From NCBI GenBank assembly GCA_031371425.1, contig JANMJO010000077.1, positions 1-15,526 of the forward strand: DNA of 15,526 nt. The letters are read 5' to 3'. The notes beneath the pieces are model-generated. The model had not been told where the DNA came from and did not search any database. It saw only the letters and a program-made list of their open reading frames with translations. Made by a program: the position numbers and the translations under genes. This document shows positions 6,426-12,255 of this stretch, piece by piece; positions within the stretch are counted from its first letter, which is position 1; each line of letters opens with the position of its first letter. The DNA comes from JAFMIX01 sp031371425. Lineage in GTDB: Bacteria; Verrucomicrobiota; Verrucomicrobiia; Limisphaerales; JAFMIX01.

Positions 6426-7301
6426 CATAAACAATAAGTCCCTGCCCGACCTCGCGGTCAGACAGGGACAAATTGGGGGATGGGAGTTCGCCACTCTCTC
6501 TTTCCCGCGCCGACATTTGGCGCACCCTTGCGGGGCTGCCGGCTTCCCGACGCCATTCTCCACGGCAAGCGGAGTTTGCTCGGCCTCATAGCAGGGCCGT
6601 CCAGCGCCTTGCGGACACTGAATTATCGAGTGAGGCCTCTTAGCTCGCTTCGGCTGGTGGTTGCGCCACCGGCTTACGAACCAGGTTGAGACACGTTTGC
6701 GATCTTTTCTCCGCGTCTCCACCATTTAGCGCTGGGTCGGCCACCGCTTTTGGCGGTGCGTTGGCCCAGTGCACGGGTCTGACCTCTTATCTCTCAGGTT
6801 GCCTTTCGCTCACAAGCCAGCGGTGTCGTTTGTAACATCGCCGGCGTTCTGGAAGTTTTTCACGAGCCTTGCCCAGACTCCGTGTTCTTCCCGGCTCGGA
6901 CGCTCATTTTGTTCGCCTTTCGGCGGCTTTCGTTTGGCTGACCTTCTTGCGAAGACCGCCAGAGTCGTCCGCTCCGTGCTGACGCACAGTAGCAACCATT
7001 TACCCTCAGGGTAACTGCGATTCGCCCAAGCCCGAAACCAGCTTGAACTACCTAACCCGACTCGGAACGGTTTCTTATCGTCCCTCGCCGCTCAGTTCCA
7101 TCTTTCGCGTTACTGGCACGCGCGAACGTGCCAGAGGAACTGGTGAATCCTGCCTCCGCTACCGCACCTTGCGATCCGGTTTAAGAGGGGTTGAACCAAC
7201 CAGCCTGATTCAACCTTTCCCCAGTTACCTGGGATTATCTTCGAGACGTTCTGCGGCAAACTTTCATCCGCCACCAACCACCTCTGTTCTTTCAATGAAC
7301 T
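6426..7301 (-). ncRNA. Candidate large structured non-coding RNA (~880 nt)
   Basis: No frame here looks like protein, yet the minus strand folds into many strong local helices. Written 5'-3' on the minus strand these include CCCAG-GTAA-CTGGG (7233-7220), a 7-bp stem at 7215-7189, the 8-bp CTGGCACG/CGTGCCAG stem (7134-7113), TTACCC/GGGTAA (7014-7000), CTTC-GCAA-GAAG (6954-6943), CGCC-GAAA-GGCG (6925-6914), a two-tier stem CTGGG/CCCAG around CACCGC/GCGGTG (6769-6732), GGTGG/CCACC (6670-6656) and the terminator stem (6469-6438). Four helices are capped by GNRA tetraloops only when read on this strand, which fixes the direction. I compared it by eye with tmRNA, RNase P RNA, SRP RNA, 6S and group I/II intron cores and found none of their signature motifs. 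Ends are approximate. It may be a new family or a divergent member of a known large RNA class. Confidence 0.62.
6428..6469 (-). terminator. Intrinsic terminator ending the candidate ncRNA
   Basis: On the minus strand GTCCCTGTCTGACC (6469-6456) pairs with GGTCGGGCAGGGAC (6451-6438) across the loop GCGA, a GNRA tetraloop, and is followed by TTATTGTTT. All 14 positions pair in minus-strand RNA, two of them as G-U. On the plus strand those two positions would be C-A mismatches. This supports transcription from the minus strand. Confidence 0.8.
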
Positions 7302-7307
7302 GAAGCC

Positions 7308-7335
7308 ACTCTAGCAGAGATTTCTGTTCCAACAA
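7308..7335 (-). promoter_or_regulatory. Possible sigma-70-like promoter for the candidate ncRNA
   Basis: Read on the minus strand, TTGTTG (7335-7330) and TAGAGT (7313-7308) are separated by 16 bases, which would start transcription near 7301. The match to the -35/-10 consensus is moderate, so this is a suggestion based on position as much as sequence. Confidence 0.35.
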
Positions 7336-7342
7336 TGAATTG

Positions 7343-7451
7343 ATATCCACAGGGTTATTCACCGAAAATGCGCGGTGAACAACCGGTGAACAACAGTAAA
7401 TAATCAATGGATTCAAGGCTCTAACGCGGGTCGCACGAATGATTATTCACC
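7343..7451. repeat. Cluster of DnaA-box-like 9-mers
   Basis: Five 9-mers resemble TTATCCACA: ATATCCACA (7343-7351, 8 of 9), TTATTCACC (7355-7363 and 7443-7451, 7 of 9), and TTGTTCACC on the minus strand (7374-7382 and 7385-7393). The first two and the middle two are spaced 11-12 bases apart, one helical turn. An AT-rich run follows at 7392-7408. This could be a DnaA-binding region or an operator for the adjacent RNA promoter. Nothing else marks an origin of replication here. Confidence 0.4.
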
Positions 7452-7504
7452 AGCAGACAGCAGCGAGAATTCGGTCCGGTGAAGAAGTTTCATATTCTGG
7501 AAAC

Positions 7505-7547
7505 AAAAAAGCAGCGGCGGCGTGTTCGCACACACCACCGCTGTTGC
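7505..7547 (-). terminator. Rho-independent terminator of the hisG operon
   Basis: On the minus strand a long GC-rich hairpin (7547-7511), with CAGCGGTGGTGTG-type and CACGCCGCCGCTG-type arms around a short loop, is followed by TTTTTTG (7510-7504). It lies 54 bases after the stop of the 33-residue gene. One small bulge interrupts the stem. Confidence 0.85.
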
Positions 7548-7600
7548 AATCCTGCCGGAGTCGTTGCCGCAGCAACCCTCCCCCGCCACTGCGCGCCTGG

Positions 7601-7702
7601 CTACTGCTGCCAGGTGCGCTTCTTGTGACGATTCAAACGCAGCTTTTTGCGGCGTTTATGTTTGTTGATTTTCGCCTTACGACGTTTTTTTATGGAACCC
7701 AT
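7601..7702 (-). CDS. bS22/mS38-like (AURKAIP1/COX24 domain) small ribosomal protein
   Basis: This 33-residue, extremely basic protein starts MGSIKKRRKAKINKHKRRKK and ends LNRHKKRTWQQ. The MGS-(V)IKKRRK start, KHKRRKKL core and R-x-R/RHKKR tail are the pattern of the COX24/AURKAIP1 domain. In mycobacteria this domain is small-subunit protein bS22 and in mitochondria the end of mS38. Such proteins lie against rRNA near the decoding site. The gene begins 27 bases after the hisG stop on the same strand and is followed by a strong terminator, so the two are likely co-transcribed. Its Lys/Arg codons are A-rich, unlike neighbouring genes. It is too short for default gene callers. The ribosomal role is inferred from the family. 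Confidence 0.82.
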   Translation of the reverse strand: MGSIKKRRKAKINKHKRRKKLRLNRHKKRTWQQ

Positions 7703-7729
7703 ATTTTGATTTTTTGGTTTGACCGCAAA

Positions 7730-8611
7730 TTAATACACCACTTTGTTCAGCGGATACTCAATGATGCCTTCCGCGCCTGCCGCTTTCAGCGCCGGAATCA
7801 TTTCACGAACCACGCGCTCGTCAATGATTGTCTCCACCGCCACCCATCCGGCAAGACTCAAGTTCGCGATGGTCGGGTTGCGCAATGCGGGCAGGCTCTG
7901 CAGCAGCTTCGCCACATTCTTCTGCTCGATGTTCATCTTCAAACCCACCTTGGTCTCCGCTTCCATCGCGCCTTTGAGCAACATCGAGAGCGTCTCAATC
8001 TTCTGCCGCTTCCACTTGTTTTTCCAAGCGTCGGTGTTGGCAATCAAGCGCGGCGTGGAAGTCAATAGCTCGTCCACGATGCGCAGCTTGTTCGCACGCA
8101 GCGATGACCCCGTCTCCGTGACTTCCACAATGGCATCCACTAACTCGTGCGCCTTCACTTCGGTAGCGCCCCAAGAAAATTCCACCTCCGCCTTCACGCC
8201 GTGCTTCTTCAAATACTTTTTCGTCAGGTTGACGACTTCGGTGGCAATTCGTTTGCCCTGCAAATCCTTCACGGTCTTCACCGGTGAATTTTCCGGCACG
8301 CATAACACCCATCGCGCCGGACGCCGTGAAACTTTGCTGAACAGAAATTCGCCCACCTCGTGAACCTTCGATCCGTTTTCGATGATCCAGTCGTGGCCGG
8401 TGATGCCGCAATCCAGATAGCCGTGCTCGACATAGCGGCTGATTTCCTGTGCGCGAATGAGTCTTATCTCCATCTCCTCATCATCCACATACGGGATGTA
8501 GGAGCGGCTGCTGACAGAAATGTTGAAGCCCGCCTTCGCCATCTTTTCGATGGTAGCGTCCTGCAAACTGCCCTTGGGCAATCCAAATCTTATAACCGGC
8601 TTACTCTTCAT
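7730..8611 (-). CDS. hisG: ATP phosphoribosyltransferase, long (hexameric) form
   Basis: HisG joins ATP and PRPP to form phosphoribosyl-ATP, the committed first step of histidine synthesis. The 293 residues place it in the long class, which carries its own C-terminal histidine-binding domain (about 218-290, ending GAEGIIEYPLNKVVY). It should therefore be histidine-inhibited and not need HisZ. The catalytic region holds FGLPKGSL near residue 9, the YLDCGITGHDW segment, EVVNLTKKY and the PRPP-binding loop VEVTETGSSLRANKL. No other his gene is in the window, so the pathway is scattered. The start ATG at 8611 gives the normal N-terminus; no strong Shine-Dalgarno precedes it. The ribosomal mini-gene follows at 27 bases. 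Confidence 0.96.
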   Translation of the reverse strand: MKSKPVIRFGLPKGSLQDATIEKMAKAGFNISVSSRSYIPYVDDEEMEIRLIRAQEISRYVEHGYLDCGITGHDWIIENGSKVHEVGEFLFSKVSRRPARWVLCVPENSPVKTVKDLQGKRIATEVVNLTKKYLKKHGVKAEVEFSWGATEVKAHELVDAIVEVTETGSSLRANKLRIVDELLTSTPRLIANTDAWKNKWKRQKIETLSMLLKGAMEAETKVGLKMNIEQKNVAKLLQSLPALRNPTIANLSLAGWVAVETIIDERVVREMIPALKAAGAEGIIEYPLNKVVY

Positions 8612-8845
8612 CTTAAAACCAAACTGACCGTTCCTGATTTGCTAACGAAAATCCGCTATCGCCGCCTCTTGCAAGCGCGTAGCCCGGCATATTTGCCAGC
8701 TTTTGCGGGGCAAAGCGAACTTTTTCTTCTTCGTTTTGGGTTAAGACGGCGTGGCGAACCGCCAGCGATGCGCCAACTCGCGTTCGAGACCGCTCCGGGA
8801 ACGGACGCGGGTGCTGCGCCTCGGCTCGTTCCGGCGCACGTCCAC
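8612..8845. other. Intergenic region upstream of hisG
   Basis: It should contain the hisG promoter on the minus strand, but no convincing -35/-10 pair stands out. A hairpin GCTTTTGC/GCAAAGC followed by TTTTT sits near 8699-8724 on the plus strand. The stretch 8750-8845, rich in CGC, reads like part of a dispersed repeat, but a second copy would be needed to show it. Confidence 0.4.
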
Positions 8846-9049
8846 TAGAGCAATTTCAATAAACCTGTAGCCACGATTTGGAAGGCTGCTAAAAAACTCC
8901 GCGAGGTCTTGGACTGCGGCAGCCCTCTGCCGCTTTCGATCATCCCACCACATTCCCCGCGGCCGGGGGCTGCCGCTGTCCAAGACGCTATCGCGCCATT
9001 CGTTCGCCCAGGTCAACTCACCAGCTACAGTATTTTTGAAACTGCTCTA
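8846..9049. mobile_element. MITE-like element with nested inverted repeats
   Basis: The 25-base ends (8847-8871 and 9024-9048) are inverted copies matching at 21 of 25 positions. They are bounded by TA at each edge, giving TAGAGC and GCTCTA. Inside, 8907-8925 and 8967-8985 form a second inverted repeat matching at 18 of 19 positions (TCTTGGAC and its partner). The 204-bp size, the absence of a protein and the TA edges fit a non-autonomous element moved by an IS630/mariner-type transposase elsewhere. That origin is inferred. Confidence 0.65.
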
Positions 9050-9050
9050 A

Positions 9051-9100
9051 CGCAAAGACGCAAAGGCGCAAAGAAAAATGCCGAAAGCGGAAAGCGGAAA
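9051..9100. repeat. Tandem short repeats CGCAAAG and GCGGAAA
   Basis: CGCAAAG occurs three times in a row with 7-8 base spacing (9051-9057, 9059-9065, 9067-9073). CCGAAAG, CGGAAAG and CGGAAA follow (9081-9100). No coding sense is visible. Confidence 0.7.
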
Positions 9101-9125
9101 TTGAAATGAGCCGCCTTGCGGCGGC
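9101..9125 (-). terminator. Possible terminator of the sensory operon
   Basis: On the minus strand GCCGCC-GCAA-GGCGGC (9125-9110) forms a perfect 6-bp stem with a GNRA loop three bases after the response-regulator stop, followed by TCATTTCAATTT. The T run is interrupted, so it may stabilise the mRNA end as much as terminate. Confidence 0.55.
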
Positions 9126-9127
9126 TG

Positions 9128-9601
9128 CTACGCAGACTTTGCAGGTGGCGGCGTTCCGCCCGAGCTGTCGGGTGGCGGCTCGTTCAGCACCGCCCAAAAG
9201 ATGCCCAGCTCGCGGATGGCCTCGGTGAATTGTTCGAAGCCCACTGGCTTGACGATGTAGGCGTTGGTGCCGAGTTGGTAGCTCTTGATCAGGTCGCTCT
9301 CTTCGCGCGAGGAAGTGAGCATGACGACGGGAAGCATTTTCAAGGCTGGATCGCTCTTCAACTGGCGGAGCACTTCCAGACCGTCCACCTTGGGCATCTT
9401 CAAATCCAGAAACACGACCACGGGGTTGACCATCGCACGGTTCTGATATTCGCCGCGACGGTAGAGAAAATCCAGCGCCTCGCCGCCGTGCCGGGCCACG
9501 ACAACTTCATTCACCACGTGGTTGCGTTTCAGGGCGGAAATCGTCAGCTCAATGTCGAGTAGGCTATCGTCCACCAATAGAATGGGTCTCAATGAGTTCA
9601 T
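9128..9601 (-). CDS. Single-domain (Rcp1-type) response regulator
   Basis: This 157-residue protein is a lone receiver domain with no DNA-binding or enzymatic output. The acidic pair Asp11/Asp12 and the phospho-acceptor Asp66 (VVFLDLKMPK) are present, as are the switch Thr/Ser in MLTSS (96-97) and Lys118 in YIVKP. The LDFLYRRGEY and NPVVVFLDLKMP signatures are those of Rcp1-like regulators, which pair with PAS- or phytochrome-type kinases. The last 15 or so residues are a Pro-rich tail. The start ATG overlaps the kinase stop by four bases (ATGA), so the kinase upstream is almost certainly its partner. With no output domain it should act by protein contact or by passing phosphate on to another protein. 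Confidence 0.94.
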   Translation of the reverse strand: MNSLRPILLVDDSLLDIELTISALKRNHVVNEVVVARHGGEALDFLYRRGEYQNRAMVNPVVVFLDLKMPKVDGLEVLRQLKSDPALKMLPVVMLTSSREESDLIKSYQLGTNAYIVKPVGFEQFTEAIRELGIFWAVLNEPPPDSSGGTPPPAKSA

Positions 9602-11547
9602 GTCTTTTCCTTTTTTATTCTGGGGAGTGAATAATAGAAAGTCGCGCCCGCGTCAATCTTGCCTTCGGCCCAGACCCGGCCGCCGTGACGCAGCACGATG
9701 CGCTGGACGTTGGCGAGGCCGATGCCCGTGCCCTCGAACTCCTCGGCCTGGTGCAGCCGCTGGAACACGCCAAAGAGTTTGCCAGCATATTGCATGTCGA
9801 AACCCGCGCCGTTGTCATGCACTGAAAATTCACAGTCGCCGCTGGCGTTCTTGCAGCCGGCGACCTTGATCGCAGCGCGCTCGCGGCGACGGGAGTATTT
9901 TACGGCGTTGGAAAGCAGGTTCACCCACACCTGCTTGAGCATCGCGCGGTCGCCGAAGACTTCGGGCAACGTCCCGATTTCCCACTCGATGATTCTCCCA
10001 GCCAGGTCGGGGGCCATTTCCCGCACCACCTCGGCGACCAATTCATCCGTGTTCACCGTTCCCCAGCGCATCTCGTTTCTGCCGAGGTGGGAGAACACCA
10101 GCAGGTCATCAATCAGCTTGCCCATCTTTTTCGCCGAGTCCGCGATGATGCCGAGGGAACGTTTGCCGGAATCATCCAGGCTGGTCTGGCTGGATTTACT
10201 GAGCAACTCCACAAAGCCGCTGATGTGCCGCAGCGGCGCTCGCAAGTCGTGCGAGACGGAATAGGAGAATGCTTCCAGCTCCTTGTTCAAGGATGCGAGT
10301 TCATGGTTTGAGAGCACCAGATCGTCGGCCAGCTTTTGTAACTTATCCTCGGCCAGCTTGCGCTCGGTGATGTCGCGCGAAAGGCCGAAGGTGCCGATAA
10401 TCCGCCGCTGCTCATCGCGCAATGGCAGCTTGGAAGTGAGAGCCCAGGTCACGCTACCGTCGGGCCACGTCTCTTTTTCCTCTTTGAAGACTGGTTCGCC
10501 GGTGCGGATGATCTGCTGTTCATCATTGAACGCCTGCCGCGCGTGTTCCTCGGTGAAGAAATCAAAGTCGGTCTTGCCCACCAACTGCTGGGGATCGTCC
10601 TGATTGAACATCTTGGTGTGCGCCTGATTATTGCGCTGGAAGCGGCTTTCCAGATCTTTGAACCAGATGCGGTCAGGCACGTTGTCCATCAGCGTGCGCA
10701 GCAGATAACGCTCGTGCTCCAGCACCACTTCCGTGCGCTTGCGCTCGACGATTTCGGCCTGCAATCCCTCGTTGGCGAGGCCCAGTTCGGCGGTGCGCTC
10801 GTGGACGCGGAGTTCCAGTTCATCGCGCGCCCGGCTCAAGGCGGTGTCCCGTTCCTGAATCTGGGCAAGCATCTGATTGAAGGCGTCGGTCAACAAACCC
10901 AATTCATCTTCGCCCTGTTTGGTGGCGCGCACGGAATAATCGCGGCGGTCGGAGATGTCCCGCGCGGTTTTGGCCAGCGAAAGGATGGGTCGCGAAATCT
11001 GCCGTTGCAGCAGCGCAGAAATCGCCATGGCCACCAACAGGGCGAACAGGAAGACCGGGATGGCGATGAGCAGGGAATTTCGCAGCCCTTCATGCAGGGG
11101 GGTCGCCACATCGTATTCCAAGTAAAGAGTGCCGAGGCGTTTGTTGCCGCCTTGCACGACGGGTTGGAAGCCGTCCAGACGCGGGTAGGAGAATTGAAAG
11201 CCGTCATTGCCGGGCGCGGCGGGGAATGCGCTCGCCGGCAGGGTCGCCGGATAGCGCGAGAAAATCTCTCCCTCCTTCCCATACAGACAGGCGGCCACGA
11301 TAGTCTGTTCGGCCTGCAGGGAGGACAGCACTTCCTGCGCGTCCTCCCGGTTGTCGAAGGCCAGCGCCGCCGTGCTGTTAGCAGCGATCACTTTCGCAAG
11401 GGTGGAAACTTGCCGGGTCGTGGCCGCCCGGAAGGTAACATACTCGAAGATGAAATAGGACATCCGCGCCACCAGCAATACCGTCACGCTGGTCAGCAAA
11501 ATGACAAGCATCAGCTTGCGCCGGATTGGAGTGTCTCTGATTTTCAT
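9598..11547 (-). CDS. Membrane histidine kinase with CHASE8-like sensor, HAMP and PAS domains
   Basis: A 649-residue sensor kinase. In order: a first membrane helix (about 12-35), a periplasmic domain (36-155) with TLAKVIAANSTAALAFDNREDAQEVL as in CHASE8 domains of YfiN-type proteins, and a second helix (about 157-180). Then come HAMP (181-235), a coiled coil (235-282), PAS with PAC (283-397, WFKDLESRF to GLSRDITERK) and a dimerisation domain with phospho-His433 (SYSVSHDLRAPL). The ATPase domain has N-box LLSNAVKYS (544-552), DNGAGFD (578-584) and GTGIGLA (606-612). All catalytic motifs are intact, so it should be active. It starts three bases after the yfiR-like stop and overlaps the response regulator, so the four-gene unit is translated as one mRNA. 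Confidence 0.95.
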   Translation of the reverse strand: MKIRDTPIRRKLMLVILLTSVTVLLVARMSYFIFEYVTFRAATTRQVSTLAKVIAANSTAALAFDNREDAQEVLSSLQAEQTIVAACLYGKEGEIFSRYPATLPASAFPAAPGNDGFQFSYPRLDGFQPVVQGGNKRLGTLYLEYDVATPLHEGLRNSLLIAIPVFLFALLVAMAISALLQRQISRPILSLAKTARDISDRRDYSVRATKQGEDELGLLTDAFNQMLAQIQERDTALSRARDELELRVHERTAELGLANEGLQAEIVERKRTEVVLEHERYLLRTLMDNVPDRIWFKDLESRFQRNNQAHTKMFNQDDPQQLVGKTDFDFFTEEHARQAFNDEQQIIRTGEPVFKEEKETWPDGSVTWALTSKLPLRDEQRRIIGTFGLSRDITERKLAEDKLQKLADDLVLSNHELASLNKELEAFSYSVSHDLRAPLRHISGFVELLSKSSQTSLDDSGKRSLGIIADSAKKMGKLIDDLLVFSHLGRNEMRWGTVNTDELVAEVVREMAPDLAGRIIEWEIGTLPEVFGDRAMLKQVWVNLLSNAVKYSRRRERAAIKVAGCKNASGDCEFSVHDNGAGFDMQYAGKLFGVFQRLHQAEEFEGTGIGLANVQRIVLRHGGRVWAEGKIDAGATFYYSLPRIKKEKT

Positions 11548-11550
11548 GGG

Positions 11551-12255
11551 CTAATCTTTTCCCGGCCTCACGATTTCAGCCAGCCGCAGCAGCTTGGAAC
11601 TGATGGTCAGGTTGGCGGCCTTGGACGCCTCCATGTTGATGCGCAGCCGGATTTTGCCTTGTTCGGTGGCAAACCGGATCATGCCGCCGCGCGTGGCAAA
11701 GCCCTCCGCCTCGCCCACCGTGAGAATGTTCCGGCCTTTCACGCTGGCGAGAATCCCATCCAGTTGACCCATCTCGGACTTGCTGATGAACAGGACGTGG
11801 CAGGTGTTGGTCTTGATCTCCTCGACGCTGTGGCAACGATGAACGCGCAACGCCCGGCCATTCACCTTTTCCCCGCGCACCAGTTCGTCCAGATAGCCGT
11901 CGAATGGGTCATCGCCGAAAACCCCGATGACCATGGGCGACTGCGCATCAGAAAACGCCGCTGGCGACCACTCGACAAACTGGGCGAAGTTGTAGAGAAA
12001 CGCGGCTTTGACTTTATACTCCTTCGACGTGCTCGTCTGCGCAGGCGCACTTGGTCCGCCACACAGGAGCAAGGCAACCGCAACGAACCAAATGCCGCAG
12101 GCGGAACGCGCGTGTCCCGGTCGCAGCAACGTGGCATTGGCCAGGCCGTGGCAAATTTTCCGACCAACATGCGACAGAACAGTGCCGCGCCCGGAGACGG
12201 GCGCGCTCCGCCTGTGGGGAAACCGGGCTTCAAATATTGCACTTAGAAAGTCCAT
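11551..12255 (-). CDS. YfiR-family (DUF4154) periplasmic protein
   Basis: YfiR proteins sit in the periplasm and repress a CHASE8-bearing partner; in Pseudomonas that partner is the diguanylate cyclase YfiN. The family start EYKVKAAFLYNFAQFVEW is at residues 79-96, followed by GVFGDDPF, HVLFISKSE, GRNILTVGE and IRFATEQGKIRLRINMEASKAANLTISSKLLRLA at the end. A hydrophobic stretch at about 54-66 (IWFVAVALLLCGG) followed by SAPAQ looks like a signal peptide, so export is likely. The frame's only upstream ATG (12255) leaves some 50 residues before that stretch; the true start may be an internal TTG near residue 43. From the ATG it overlaps the receptor gene by 13 bases. Two Cys residues (HRCHS and TCHVL) could form the disulfide known in YfiR. 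Confidence 0.9.
   Translation of the reverse strand: MDFLSAIFEARFPHRRSAPVSGRGTVLSHVGRKICHGLANATLLRPGHARSACGIWFVAVALLLCGGPSAPAQTSTSKEYKVKAAFLYNFAQFVEWSPAAFSDAQSPMVIGVFGDDPFDGYLDELVRGEKVNGRALRVHRCHSVEEIKTNTCHVLFISKSEMGQLDGILASVKGRNILTVGEAEGFATRGGMIRFATEQGKIRLRINMEASKAANLTISSKLLRLAEIVRPGKD

Noticed and set aside
6363..6725. 120-codon minus-strand frame inside the structured region
   Set aside because: Rich in Arg, Pro and Cys with no domain, running through the terminator stem and the GNRA hairpins; better explained as structural RNA.
6426..7301. tmRNA, RNase P RNA, SRP RNA or group I/II intron
   Set aside because: I looked for the tRNA-like ends and tag of tmRNA, the GAGGAAAGTCC and ACAGAA cores of RNase P, the SRP apical loop, and intron domain V or P7 motifs, and found none. 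One short match to the CCAGGTAAC-type loop of RNase P is isolated.
7439..8068. 209-codon plus-strand frame
   Set aside because: Antisense to the hisG terminator, the mini ribosomal gene and hisG itself.
9051..9100. CRISPR-like tandem repeat
   Set aside because: The units are 7-8 bases with no spacers, and no cas gene is present.
10543..12246. Open frame of 567 codons on the plus strand
   Set aside because: Antisense to the histidine kinase and YfiR genes, with no recognisable domain.
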